Source: Aquimarina sediminis
GTDB lineage: Bacteria > Bacteroidota > Bacteroidia > Flavobacteriales > Flavobacteriaceae
Direction of reading: 5' to 3'
Length of the DNA: 64,000 bases
NCBI RefSeq assembly: GCF_002895435.1
Contig: NZ_POYJ01000003.1
Span: 372,001 to 436,000 of the forward strand
This document shows, in pieces, positions 1-9,115 of the stretch. The translations under genes and the position numbers were made by a program. How positions within the stretch are numbered: position 1 is the first letter of the stretch; every line of letters starts with the position of its first letter. The notes below the pieces were generated by a model, which was not told the origin of the DNA, ran no database searches, and saw nothing but the letters and a program-made list of their open reading frames with translations.

Positions 1-2717
1 AGTTCGGGATTAAAAACATCAAATACCAATTCATCATGTACCTGTAGTAACATCTTGGTCTTATAGTTTCCTTCTTTTAGTTTCTTATGGATATTAATCA
101 TTGCAATTTTGATAATATCTGCAGCACTTCCTTGGATAGGAGCGTTTACTGCGTTTCGTTCGGCTGCTCCTCGTACAATAGCGTTACCTGAGTTGATATC
201 CTTCAGGTATCGTCGCCTTCCTAGAACGGTTTGAACGTATCCGTTATCTCTTGCAAAGTCAACTTGTTCACTCATATAGTTGCGAAGCTTAGGGTATGTT
301 TTGTAGTAAGTGTCTATTAATTCTTTAGCTTCACCTCGAGAAAGATTCGTTTGATTGCTTAATCCAAAAGCAGAAACCCCATAAATAATACCAAAATTTA
401 CGGTCTTTGCATTGCTACGTTGTTCTCTGGTTACTTCGTTAAGAGGTACGTCAAATACTTTTGCAGCAGTCGAAGCATGAATGTCTTCTCCGTTTTTAAA
501 AGCTTCAATCATGGTCTCTTCTTTACTTAGTGCGGCGATAATCCTTAATTCTATCTGAGAGTAATCGGCAGCAAGTAAAGTGTATTCTTTACTTCTTGGA
601 ACAAAAGCTTTTCGTACTTGTCTTCCTCTTTCTGTACGGATAGGGATATTTTGTAAATTAGGATTATTAGAGCTCAATCGTCCTGTCGCAGCAACAGTTT
701 GCATATAATCTGTGTGCACACGCCCAGTATCTTGATTGACCTGTAAAGGCAAGGCATCTATATAAGTGCTTTTTAGTTTAGATAAACCACGAAAATCTAA
801 TATATTTTGAATGATTTCATGGTCCTTGGCTAAATAGGATAGTACGTCTTCAGCAGTAGAGTATTGACCGGTTTTTGTCTTTTTAGGCTTGTCTACCAGT
901 TTCATTTTTTCAAATAGAATAACACCTAGTTGTTTTGGAGAAGCAATATTAAACTCTTCACCCGCTTCTGTGTAAATCTTATTTTCTAATGTTTTAATAT
1001 CATTTTCTAACTCTTCAGAAAGGGATTGTAAAAAATCTTTGTCCAAATTAATACCTTCAATTTCCATATCAGCCAATACTCTAAGTAATGGAATTTCGAT
1101 ATCTTCAAATAAAGATACAGTTTTTGCTTCCTTAAGCTCAGGGGCAAAGTGTTCTTTTAGTTGAAAAGTAATATCGGCATCTTCTACACCGTATTCTTTT
1201 TGTTTGTCGAGAGGAACCTGTCTGAATGATAATTGATTTTTACCTTTTTTTCCAATTAGCTCTGTGATCGAGACTGGGGTATAATTAAGATAGGTTTCAG
1301 AGAGTACATCCATATTGTGGCGCATGTCAGGATTGATTAGATAATGTGCTAACATGGTGTCGAATAAGGTTCCTTTTACTTCAATATTGTATTTTGCTAA
1401 TACTTTGATGTCGTATTTTAAATTTTGACCAATTTTTGTAATGCCTTCAGCTTCAAAGAAAGGTCGTAGCTGTTCTATTAACTCTTGAACATCTGCAGGA
1501 TCTTCTGGAAAAGGGATGTAAAATCCTTTTGTAGCTTCCCAAGAAAAAGCAATCCCTACTAGTTCTGCTGTAAGAGGATCCAAACCGGTGGTTTCGGTAT
1601 CAAAACAAACCTCTTTTTGTTTCAATAGGTTTTGAATAAATAATTTCATTGCCATTCCTGGGGCAATGCTTTGGTAAAAATGTTCGGTATTGGTAATTGT
1701 TTTTCTGCTAGAAAAAGTAGCAGTTTCGGTTGCATCTTCGTTTCCTCCAAATAATGAAAACTGACCAGCCCCTGCTTGTGTCGTTTTCTTTTTTGTATCC
1801 GATCTATTTTTTTGAGTAGATGCTGATGCTTCTTCTCCAGAAAAAATTTTAACAAATTGGTCTGCGAGTCTTCTAAATTCTAGTTCTTCAAAAATTTCAT
1901 GTACTTTTTTTGCATCGGGTTCTGTAAGTTCGTAATTATCTGCATTAAAAGTTACGTCACAATCAAGAATAATAGTAGCGAGCTTTTTTGATAGGAGACC
2001 GAGCTCTGCATTTGCTTCTACTTTTTCTTTCATTTTTCCCTTCAGCTTATCGGTATTCGCTAATAACCCTTCCATAGAACCATAGGCTGCAATAAACTTT
2101 TTGGCAGTTTTATCGCCAACACCAGGTAATCCTGGGATGTTATCTACAGCATCTCCCATCATGCCAAGATAATCAATAACTTGCTCAGGTCTTTCTACTT
2201 CAAATCTCTTTTGAACCTCAGGAATTCCCCAAATTTCAATACCATTACCCATTCTGGCTGGGCGATACATGAAAATATTTTCAGAGACTAATTGAGCATA
2301 ATCTTTATCAGGGGTTACCATGTATGTTTGGTAGCCTTCTTTTTCGGCTTGCTTTGCAATGGTACCAATTAAATCATCAGCTTCAACACCTGCCTGTTCT
2401 ATAATAGGTATATGCATGGCCTTTAATATCTCTTGGATGATAGGTACTGCTATTTTGATTGCTTCTGGTGTTTCATCACGATTGGCTTTGTATTCTGGAA
2501 AAATCTCCAGCCGGTCTTTGCTTCCTTGTTTGTCAAAAGCAACAGCAAGATGATCCGGTTTTTCCCTTTTTATAACATCAAACAAAGAGTTTGTAAACCC
2601 TAATATAGCAGAAGTATCCTGACCTTTTGAGTTAATTCTTGGGTTCTTGATAAGGGCGTAATACCCTCGAAAAATCAAAGCGAAAGCATCTAAAAGAAAG
2701 AGACGTTTTTGTGACAT
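1..2717 (-). CDS. polA: DNA polymerase I, 3' end outside window
   Basis: Reading the minus strand from the ATG at 2717-2715 gives MSQKRLFLLDAFALIFRGYY and about 905 codons before the window edge, so only the last few dozen residues are missing. Three parts are visible: an N-terminal 5' nuclease domain; a 3'-5' exonuclease domain that keeps CFDTETTGLDP, GQNLKYD and EDADITF, so proofreading looks intact; and the polymerase domain with motif A DYSQIELRI (about residue 718), motif B RSNAKTVNFGIIYG and motif C VHDEL. Role: gap filling, Okazaki primer removal and repair synthesis. It is monocistronic here and runs divergently from the gene at 3127. The start follows the conserved flavobacterial N-terminus. 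A minus-strand terminator hairpin lies 85 bases upstream of the start and is treated separately. Confidence 0.97.
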   Translation of the reverse strand, partial: MSQKRLFLLDAFALIFRGYYALIKNPRINSKGQDTSAILGFTNSLFDVIKREKPDHLAVAFDKQGSKDRLEIFPEYKANRDETPEAIKIAVPIIQEILKAMHIPIIEQAGVEADDLIGTIAKQAEKEGYQTYMVTPDKDYAQLVSENIFMYRPARMGNGIEIWGIPEVQKRFEVERPEQVIDYLGMMGDAVDNIPGLPGVGDKTAKKFIAAYGSMEGLLANTDKLKGKMKEKVEANAELGLLSKKLATIILDCDVTFNADNYELTEPDAKKVHEIFEELEFRRLADQFVKIFSGEEASASTQKNRSDTKKKTTQAGAGQFSLFGGNEDATETATFSSRKTITNTEHFYQSIAPGMAMKLFIQNLLKQKEVCFDTETTGLDPLTAELVGIAFSWEATKGFYIPFPEDPADVQELIEQLRPFFEAEGITKIGQNLKYDIKVLAKYNIEVKGTLFDTMLAHYLINPDMRHNMDVLSETYLNYTPVSITELIGKKGKNQLSFRQVPLDKQKEYGVEDADITFQLKEHFAPELKEAKTVSLFEDIEIPLLRVLADMEIEGINLDKDFLQSLSEELENDIKTLENKIYTEAGEEFNIASPKQLGVILFEKMKLVDKPKKTKTGQYSTAEDVLSYLAKDHEIIQNILDFRGLSKLKSTYIDALPLQVNQDTGRVHTDYMQTVAATGRLSSNNPNLQNIPIRTERGRQVRKAFVPRSKEYTLLAADYSQIELRIIAALSKEETMIEAFKNGEDIHASTAAKVFDVPLNEVTREQRSNAKTVNFGIIYGVSAFGLSNQTNLSRGEAKELIDTYYKTYPKLRNYMSEQVDFARDNGYVQTVLGRRRYLKDINSGNAIVRGAAERNAVNAPIQGSAADIIKIAMINIHKKLKEGNYKTKMLLQVHDELVFDVFNPE

Positions 2718-2801
2718 GATATGAATTAAATATTTTTAGAAATGCAATATAAAAAGAAGATTGATCAAAACACCTTTTAAGAGTCATAATAAATACAAAA
2801 A

Positions 2802-2830
2802 GAAATGCCGTCAAAAACTGACGGCATTTC
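2802..2830 (-). terminator. Minus-strand terminator upstream of polA
   Basis: A perfect 12-bp stem (GAAATGCCGTCA at 2802-2813, TGACGGCATTTC at 2819-2830) closes a 5-base loop. Read on the minus strand it is followed directly by TTTTTGT, the pattern of an intrinsic terminator; the plus-strand side has no T run. No minus-strand gene lies upstream, since the neighbour at 3127 is on the plus strand. It would therefore end either a short non-coding transcript starting around 2950-3100 or a long polA leader. The rest of 2718-3126 holds no gene that I can see. Confidence 0.7.
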
Positions 2831-3091
2831 GCCCCAAAATAAAATTGATAACAATGTATCAACTGCTATAAATACGATAGTAATTTTATATATATAGTGT
2901 ATGTTTTCTTTGACTCTAAATTTGATCCTTAAAAGGAAATATGAAACGAATGTACAAATAAAAATCTTACTTCTGAAACAAATTATTAAGATTTATAGCC
3001 AATTGATTGATGATTTTGGTGGTTTTGAGCGTTAAAATTTATTTATCGTTAATTTTTACTTAAAAAATATGTGGAAATTAAAAAGGAGAGA

Positions 3092-3099
3092 TAGTTTTG
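3092..3099 (+). promoter_or_regulatory. Probable -7 promoter element of metallophosphoesterase gene
   Basis: TAGTTTTG fits the Bacteroidota -7 consensus TAnnTTTG and lies 27 bases before the start codon at 3127. No convincing TTTG -33 element sits at the usual distance, so support is moderate. Confidence 0.4.
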
Positions 3100-3126
3100 C
3101 TTAATAATTGAATTAGAAGACAAATT

Positions 3127-4365
3127 ATGCGCTGGTTAATCCCTATTATTATTTATGTTCTTATTGAAACTTACGCTTTTCAGGCAATAAGAACTATGAC
3201 AAAAAACCAATGGGTACAAATTGGATATTTGACAGTATCGGTTTTTGTGTTGGGATATGCAATCTATGTTTTTGCCAATTATGATCGTAGTGTTGGTCCT
3301 ACTAAATATACATTAAGGGCTAGTGGGATATTGCTTCTTACTCTCGTTCCAAAATTGATTTTGGTTTTATTTATGTTTGGTGAAGATATTGTTAGGCTTT
3401 GTGTTGCAGGATATAATTATTTGACCAATACTTTTTTTGAAGGTACAACAGCGCAATATTTACCAGAACGAAGAAAATTTATAAGCCGTTTAGCTTTGGG
3501 GGTTGCTGCTGTGCCTTTTGCAGGATTACTACATGGGATTATTAAAGGAAAGTATAACTTTAAAGTAATCCGACATGTGTTGTACTTTGAAGATCTTCCT
3601 TCTGCTTTTGACGGGTTTCGTGTTACTCAAATTTCTGATATTCACTCAGGAAGTTTTGATGATGTTGCAAAGATCGAGTATGCTGTGGATTTGATTAATG
3701 AACAAGAAACAGATCTTCTTTTGTTTACTGGTGATATTGTAAATACTGTAGCAGAAGAAATGGATGATTGGATTGATGTTTTTAAGCGTATTAAAACTCC
3801 AGAGTATGGGAAATATTCTGTTCTGGGGAATCATGATTATGGGGAATATGTAACATGGAATAGTGAGGAAGAAAAAGAGGCAAATTTTGAAGCTATAAAA
3901 GAGATACATACTAAAATTGATTTTAATCTGTTACTTAATGAAAGTGCTTTTATTGAAAAAGAAGGAGAAAGGATAGCTGTAATAGGGGTGGAGAACTGGG
4001 GGCATAATTTTAAAAAAGCTGGAGATTTAACTTTAGCTTCAGAGAAAGTGACTAATGAAGATTTTAAAATTTTGTTAAGTCATGATCCCTCGCATTGGGA
4101 GTATGAAGTCAAAAAGCATAATGCCCATTACCACCTTACTTTAAGTGGTCATACCCACGGATTCCAATTTGGAATTGAAATCCCGGGGTTTGTAAGATGG
4201 AGTCCAGTACAATATGTGTATAAACAATGGGCGGGGATGTATGATGAAATGGGGAGGTATCTCAATGTTAATCGAGGATTTGGTTTTCATGCTTTTCCTG
4301 GAAGAGTAGGTATATGGCCAGAGATTACGGTAATCGAATTGAGAAAAGGTGCTAAACCTGCTTAA
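3127..4365 (+). CDS. Membrane-anchored calcineurin-type metallophosphoesterase
   Basis: The 412-residue protein begins with several hydrophobic helices, then a twin-arginine-like patch followed by a further hydrophobic stretch (ERRKFISRLALGVAAVPFAG, about 116-135), and ends in a phosphoesterase domain. The metal-binding motifs of this superfamily are all present: DIHSG, GDIVN, GNHDYG, LSHDP and SGHTHG. The arrangement matches the YkuE-like group; relatives in that group include lipid and UDP-sugar pyrophosphatases such as LpxG, but the substrate cannot be read from sequence. The active site probably lies outside the cytoplasmic membrane. It is 73 bases ahead of the thioredoxin-like gene and probably cotranscribed with it. 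Family confident, substrate unknown. Confidence 0.88.
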   Translation: MRWLIPIIIYVLIETYAFQAIRTMTKNQWVQIGYLTVSVFVLGYAIYVFANYDRSVGPTKYTLRASGILLLTLVPKLILVLFMFGEDIVRLCVAGYNYLTNTFFEGTTAQYLPERRKFISRLALGVAAVPFAGLLHGIIKGKYNFKVIRHVLYFEDLPSAFDGFRVTQISDIHSGSFDDVAKIEYAVDLINEQETDLLLFTGDIVNTVAEEMDDWIDVFKRIKTPEYGKYSVLGNHDYGEYVTWNSEEEKEANFEAIKEIHTKIDFNLLLNESAFIEKEGERIAVIGVENWGHNFKKAGDLTLASEKVTNEDFKILLSHDPSHWEYEVKKHNAHYHLTLSGHTHGFQFGIEIPGFVRWSPVQYVYKQWAGMYDEMGRYLNVNRGFGFHAFPGRVGIWPEITVIELRKGAKPA

Positions 4366-4438
4366 TTCGTAGAAAGTGTTATATTTACAACTGTTTAATG
4401 GTCGAATTGATAAGATCATAATGTAAAAGTTTTTAGAC

Positions 4439-4735
4439 ATGTCAAAGTTTGGTGATATAATAGGTATTGAAGTCCCTGTTTTATTGGACTTTTTTACAGA
4501 GTGGAATGAGCCATCGCTTGCTATGCATCCTGTGTTAAAGGATGTCGCTGCTGCGCTTGGTGATAAAGGGAAGGTTATAAAGATTGATGTAGATAAGAAT
4601 GAAGAGTTGGCTACAGCTCTGCGTATTAAAGGGCTTCCGACATTAATGATTTATAAAGAAGGTGAGATGGTGTGGAGACAAAGTGGAGAGCAAGATGCTA
4701 ATACACTCATTGGTCTTATGAAAGAGTATGTTTAA
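4439..4735 (+). CDS. Thioredoxin-fold protein without active-site cysteines
   Basis: At 98 residues it has the size and fold pattern of thioredoxin: LLDFFTEW before the active site, KIDVDKNEEL and the cis-proline loop GLPTLMIYKEGE (Pro67). The usual WCGPC is WNEPS at residues 22-26, so both redox cysteines are absent and the protein cannot do thiol-disulfide exchange by the normal route. No other cysteine is present. There is no signal peptide, so it is cytoplasmic. A binding or chaperone role is possible but unproven. It probably shares a transcript with the metallophosphoesterase. Its stop codon shares the palindrome TTAA (4732-4735) with the stop of the converging deacetylase gene. Confidence 0.85.
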   Translation: MSKFGDIIGIEVPVLLDFFTEWNEPSLAMHPVLKDVAAALGDKGKVIKIDVDKNEELATALRIKGLPTLMIYKEGEMVWRQSGEQDANTLIGLMKEYV

Positions 4736-5382
4736 AGCTTGATAGCGTCAAAAACAAAACCTTGTTTGGTAAAATAGTCCAAAACTTCTGGCAATGCTAA
4801 TGTAAGGTTTTTTGAAGCTTTTTGACTGTCGTGAAAAACGATAATACTTCCTTGTTCTGTATTTTGAATTACATTTTGAGTACATTTTTTTGGTAATATA
4901 TCTTGTACCCAATCCTTAGAGAGTACATCCCAGAGAATAATTTTATAACCCAGTTTCTCCAGTTCATTAAATTTAGTGCGACTTATTTGTCCATAAGGAG
5001 GTCTAAATAGTTGTTGCGTATTACGGTCTGAAGAATGTTCTTGGATTACACTTTGGCAATCTAAAGTATTTTTTATATAAGTGTCTAGATTGTTTTTCCA
5101 TGCTTTTAAATGATTCATGGTATGGTTGCCTATAGCGTGTTTTTCTGATAAGATTTGATTAAAAATTTTAGGGTGTTTTTGGATATTGTCCCCTATGCAA
5201 AAAAAGGTGGCTTTGGCATTGTATTGATTGAGTTGCTCTAGAACAAATTCAGTAATACTTGGTATAGGACCATCATCAAAAGTGAGGTAGAGTTTTTTTT
5301 TGCCATTAGCAGATAAATCCCAAATGTAATTTGGAAAAAGTTGCTTGATAACTTTTGGTGTTTTACTAGGGATTAACTGCAC
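4732..5382 (-). CDS. Polysaccharide deacetylase (NodB domain, CE4)
   Basis: The 216-residue protein is essentially one NodB-homology domain. Visible motifs are LTFDDGP (metal and catalytic Asp pair), HTMNH (metal-binding histidines), RPPYG, the tryptophan-containing LWDVLSKDW, and the closing VFHDS. CE4 enzymes remove N- or O-acetyl groups from chitin, peptidoglycan or related glycans; the substrate here is unknown. No signal peptide is obvious. The start is GTG at 5382-5380: an in-frame TGA lies two codons upstream and no ATG occurs before the conserved core, so a non-ATG start is forced. It lies downstream of the GT117 gene but is separated from it by a terminator hairpin. Confidence 0.9.
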   Translation of the reverse strand: MQLIPSKTPKVIKQLFPNYIWDLSANGKKKLYLTFDDGPIPSITEFVLEQLNQYNAKATFFCIGDNIQKHPKIFNQILSEKHAIGNHTMNHLKAWKNNLDTYIKNTLDCQSVIQEHSSDRNTQQLFRPPYGQISRTKFNELEKLGYKIILWDVLSKDWVQDILPKKCTQNVIQNTEQGSIIVFHDSQKASKNLTLALPEVLDYFTKQGFVFDAIKL

Positions 5383-5389
5383 GACTCAT

Positions 5390-5425
5390 GAAAATAAAAA
5401 AGTGAGCTTCACAAAGCTCACTTTT
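5390..5425 (-). terminator. Terminator after GT117 gene
   Basis: A 12-bp stem, AAAAGTGAGCTT at 5398-5409 against AAGCTCACTTTT at 5414-5425, has a 4-base loop. On the minus strand it is followed by TTTTTTATTTT. It ends the GT117 transcript only 15 bases before the deacetylase start, so deacetylase expression depends on read-through or a promoter inside this gap. Confidence 0.85.
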
Positions 5426-5432
5426 AACGATA

Positions 5433-8400
5433 TTAGTTTGGTATGCTATCTAGAGAATCCAAAGGTTTTTCTTGATTTTGGAATTCTTTAATCAAATCTT
5501 CTTCTTGTTTGCGAAGTGCTTCATCATCATACTCTTCATCTTCAGAATATAGCCTTGCGAATAACTTTAGGTATTTATTAAATTCTTCTGCTTTTTCTTC
5601 GATCATTTCTCGATCTTGATTAATAAGCAATAGGTCTACAACACCTCGGTAGCGTTCTACATTGGTTACTATGTCTTCAGCATAACTGTATTGATCTTTT
5701 AATTCTAGGCTACCAAAGTAAGTAAGTTGTTCCTGATACTTTTTGGCAAGTTTTATCCATAGATCTCTTGCTTTTTGTTTTTCTCCTACTTCGTAATATC
5801 CGGATATGTATGGTTCTACTAGAGTATAGTATTCGTAATATTCAATTGGCATTTTATCCATTGCTAGATCAAGAATTTCTTTTGCTTTTTCTTTTTTACC
5901 TTCTTCAATTAAGGCTTCTACAAGTCTTGCTAGGTTACTTCTATAAGTAATGGCGTTTTTTCTCGTCTCAGGATCATGATATATATTAGGGTCGTTACTA
6001 TTTCCCCAATCCCAACTAGTCACATTTTTGTACATAAGATCGGTGTCTATTCTTCCCATTTCAAAAGGGTTGCGACGATCAATTTTTGTACGTATAGGAA
6101 CTAGTTTAAATGTAACTCCATCTAACTGCAAGTAATCTTTCATCCATAAGAAATCATCATCTCCATAACTTCCGCCAGTAAAATAAATAGGTCTTTCCCA
6201 GTTATTGTTGGCAATAATATCTAGCATTAGGAGGCGGTTTTTAAATAGTAGATCTCCTTTTAGATGAATGTCAATATATGGTACGATTAGATCAGCGTCT
6301 TTGGGAGCCACAATACCATTTTTTAGTACGGCTTCTTTATTAACTGGGATTCTAATGTGTTTGGTAGGGAATGTATTTACTTTTTTACCACTTTGCAAAT
6401 CTCCTTTAGTTCTTGGGTCATCAGATTCTATCCATTTCATCCAGTTTTTAATAAGCATGGTGTCGCTAGTAACTGGTTTGTGATAGATTGCATCATTGTT
6501 TCCAAACCTATAAAAATTGTGAGTTAACTGAGAAGGGATAGGTTTTCCTTCATAAGCTGCTTTTTTCATCTGGTCAATATACCAATCTGTAGCAAAAAGG
6601 CTTGTGTTAACAGTTCTTACGTCTGTGCGGTAACCTTCGATTTCTTGTGCATACCATAATGCAAAAGTATCATTGTCGCCTATAGTGAATAGTATGGCAT
6701 CTTCCTGACAAGATTGTAGATACATCTTTGCCATAGACTGGGCAGTATATCTATTAGATCGATCATGATCGTCCCAGTTTTGAGCGGCCAAAAGCACGGG
6801 TACAGCCAATAGGCACACAGTGGTGATAACTGGTGCTAGTATTTTTGGTTTTAGAACTCCTTTAAGTAGATCAAATAAAGCATATACTCCAAAGCCTATC
6901 CATATTGAAAATACGTAGAAAGAACCTACTAGTGCATAGTCACGTTCTCTGGGTTCAAATGGTCTTTCGTTAAGATATATTTTTAAAGCTAAACCTGTAA
7001 ACAGGAAAAAAATAAGTAGCACCCAGAATTTTTTCTTGTCCCTCTGTAGCATAAATACAAAACCTATTAATCCTAATAATAAAGGTAGAAAGTAATAGGT
7101 GTTACGTGCTTTGTTTTTGAGTACATCGCTAGGTAGATTATTTTGAGAGCCTAAACGTATTTCGTCAATAAATTTAATTCCACTTAGCCAGTTTCCTTCC
7201 AGATTTGTGAGTTTACCTTGGTTGTCATCCTGTCGTCCTACAAAATTCCACATAAAATAACGCCAATACATATATCCCATTTGGTAATCAAAAAGATAGG
7301 CTACATTATCTATAAAAGATGGTTTTTCAACATTAATATAGTTGCCAAACGACTGTAAGAACTTATTATAGTCGTCATTGTCTAATTTTCCAGAAGCATA
7401 TTCTCTTCTAAATTGGGTAACTGCATTAAGTAATTCTTCTTCGCTTTGATACTCTGGTTTTATAGTGAATTTGATGGGACCTGTATATTCCATATAGTTG
7501 GCAATATGTTCTGTGCTCCACATTCTTGGTAAAAATGCTTTATGGGCATCGTCAAGATTTTGTCTGGCATTTTTCCAATCATTAACAATAATATACTTAC
7601 CTGTTTCAGTATCTTTTTCATACTTTGGTTTGCCATCTTCATATGGGTTGTTTTCATCAAGACCAGCATAGATTTCTGTGAATTGTGGACCGTAAAAAAG
7701 GTGAGTCTCTGGATATTGTTCCAGATTGTAATAAGCTAAAAGTTCTCTGGCGTTGTTAGGATTGTTCTCATTGATAACAGTTCCTGCGTTAGCTCTGATA
7801 GGTAGCATTACCCAGCTCGAAAACCCTACAAGGATAAATAAAATACATAAAAGTAATGTGTTTAATTGTGTATATCTTTTTATGCGAGTATAATTTATGC
7901 CAAAATAAAAAGCAGTAGCAATTATTAGACCAGCGATAATAGTTCCTGAGTTAAAAGGAAGACCGATAGAGTTAACAAAAAATACTTCGGCAGCACCAAA
8001 GAATTTAAGAGTAGAAGGTAGTAAAAGTTTAAAGATGAATAATAGAATCATAACAACAACGGCGTTGGCAATTATGAAATTCTTTACTGTTATTTCTTTA
8101 TAGTTTTTAAAATAATAGAGTAAACTTATGGCAGGGATAGATAATAATCCCATAAAGTGAACTCCAAAGGATAACCCTACGATAAAAGAAATTAAAATAA
8201 GCCACTTGTTACCTCTGGGAGTATGCATATCCCTTTCCCATAATAGTCCCAAATAAAAAAGTACTGATAAAATGCAAGTTGCCATTGCGTATACTTCGGC
8301 TTCGACGGCATTAAACCAAAAGCTATCTGTAAAAGAAAAAGCTAAGGATCCTACCAAAGCGCTGCCTAAAATGGCTATTGCTTTACCTTGTGTTAGCTCT

Positions 8401-8732
8401 TCGTCTTTGGTAATTACTTTTTTAACAAGAATTGTGATAGACCAAAACATGAAAAGAATAGTAAAAGCACTGGCAAAAGCAGAGGTCATGTTTACCATTA
8501 ATGCAACTTGAGTAGGGTCTGGTGCAAAAGAAGAAGCAAAAGCTCCTATCATTTGAAATAGAGGTGCTCCGGGAGGGTGACCAACTTGTAGTTTTGAAGA
8601 AGTAGCAATGTATTCTCCTGCATCCCAAAAACTAGCAGTCGGTTCTACTGTTAGTGAATAGACACACAAAGCGATAGTAAAAACTATCCATCCCAGTATT
8701 TTATTCCACTTGGTAAAGTTGAATGTACTCAT
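5433..8732 (-). CDS. GT-C glycosyltransferase family 117 protein (DUF2723)
   Basis: This 1099-residue membrane protein begins with a hydrophobic helix, then a long first periplasmic loop with the family motif FWDAGEYIATS...GHPPGAPLF. The acidic residues there are the likely GT-C catalytic site. Roughly ten or more further membrane helices follow, then a hydrophilic periplasmic part of about 450 residues whose last third looks like helical TPR-type repeats (ALIEEGKKEKAKEILDLAM). DUF2723 proteins of Bacteroidota are classed as glycosyltransferase family 117 and are suspected to use lipid-linked sugars; donor and acceptor are unknown. The length is typical. It is transcribed away from tRNA-Gln and ends at a strong terminator. 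Confidence 0.88.
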   Translation of the reverse strand: MSTFNFTKWNKILGWIVFTIALCVYSLTVEPTASFWDAGEYIATSSKLQVGHPPGAPLFQMIGAFASSFAPDPTQVALMVNMTSAFASAFTILFMFWSITILVKKVITKDEELTQGKAIAILGSALVGSLAFSFTDSFWFNAVEAEVYAMATCILSVLFYLGLLWERDMHTPRGNKWLILISFIVGLSFGVHFMGLLSIPAISLLYYFKNYKEITVKNFIIANAVVVMILLFIFKLLLPSTLKFFGAAEVFFVNSIGLPFNSGTIIAGLIIATAFYFGINYTRIKRYTQLNTLLLCILFILVGFSSWVMLPIRANAGTVINENNPNNARELLAYYNLEQYPETHLFYGPQFTEIYAGLDENNPYEDGKPKYEKDTETGKYIIVNDWKNARQNLDDAHKAFLPRMWSTEHIANYMEYTGPIKFTIKPEYQSEEELLNAVTQFRREYASGKLDNDDYNKFLQSFGNYINVEKPSFIDNVAYLFDYQMGYMYWRYFMWNFVGRQDDNQGKLTNLEGNWLSGIKFIDEIRLGSQNNLPSDVLKNKARNTYYFLPLLLGLIGFVFMLQRDKKKFWVLLIFFLFTGLALKIYLNERPFEPRERDYALVGSFYVFSIWIGFGVYALFDLLKGVLKPKILAPVITTVCLLAVPVLLAAQNWDDHDRSNRYTAQSMAKMYLQSCQEDAILFTIGDNDTFALWYAQEIEGYRTDVRTVNTSLFATDWYIDQMKKAAYEGKPIPSQLTHNFYRFGNNDAIYHKPVTSDTMLIKNWMKWIESDDPRTKGDLQSGKKVNTFPTKHIRIPVNKEAVLKNGIVAPKDADLIVPYIDIHLKGDLLFKNRLLMLDIIANNNWERPIYFTGGSYGDDDFLWMKDYLQLDGVTFKLVPIRTKIDRRNPFEMGRIDTDLMYKNVTSWDWGNSNDPNIYHDPETRKNAITYRSNLARLVEALIEEGKKEKAKEILDLAMDKMPIEYYEYYTLVEPYISGYYEVGEKQKARDLWIKLAKKYQEQLTYFGSLELKDQYSYAEDIVTNVERYRGVVDLLLINQDREMIEEKAEEFNKYLKLFARLYSEDEEYDDEALRKQEEDLIKEFQNQEKPLDSLDSIPN

Positions 8733-8891
8733 AAAATTTATTAGGTTATATAACTTGTGGCGAATTTAGTAATAAAAATACTTTAACTTTAGTTTTTTTA
8801 GAAAACGCTTAACAGAAGTTTATATTTTGAAGAGGAAAAAATTGAATTATAGCGGGTGAAGAAAAATTATTGAAATAATTTTTAAAAAATA

Positions 8892-8922
8892 TTTGCAGAG
8901 CTAAAAGAAAGTTGTAAATTTG
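8892..8922 (+). promoter_or_regulatory. Promoter of tRNA-Gln
   Basis: TTTG (8892-8895), a 19-base spacer and TAAATTTG (8915-8922) match the Bacteroidota housekeeping promoter exactly. The tRNA begins 18 bases after the -7 element. The rest of 8733-8939 holds no gene. Confidence 0.85.
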
Positions 8923-8939
8923 CACCCGCAAACAAGTAT

Positions 8940-9012
8940 TGGTCTATGGTGTAACTGGCAACACGTCTGGTTTTGGTCCAGAAGAGTCTAGGTTCGAGCC
9001 CTAGTAGACCAA
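8940..9012 (+). tRNA. tRNA-Gln (anticodon UUG)
   Basis: The 73-base cloverleaf has a 7-bp acceptor stem (TGGTCTA with TAGACCA), a D arm GTGT/ACAC, an anticodon arm TCTGG-TTTTGGT-CCAGA placing TTG at positions 34-36, and a T arm with GGTTCGAGCC. The discriminator base is A. The 3' CCA is not encoded and must be added after transcription. It reads CAA codons, and CAG by wobble. It is a stand-alone gene with its own promoter and terminator. Confidence 0.97.
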
Positions 9013-9013
9013 C

Positions 9014-9046
9014 AAAAGGAGTAACATGATATGTTGCTCCTTTTTT
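9014..9046 (+). terminator. Terminator of tRNA-Gln
   Basis: AAAAGGAGTAACA (9014-9026) pairs with TGTTGCTCCTTTT (9032-9044), with one G-T wobble and a 5-base loop, and runs straight into a T tract. It begins two bases after the tRNA. Confidence 0.85.
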
Positions 9047-9115
9047 GTTGTTCCTAAGTTTTTTTTTTTTTTGAGTTATGTTGAAAATGTTGTTTTAGGG
9101 TATTTTGTGAAGAAT

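Noticed and set aside
2802..2830. Hairpin near polA as an analogue of the E. coli Spot 42 RNA
   Set aside because: Spot 42 lies downstream of polA in E. coli; here the hairpin is upstream, and no sequence similarity supports the link.
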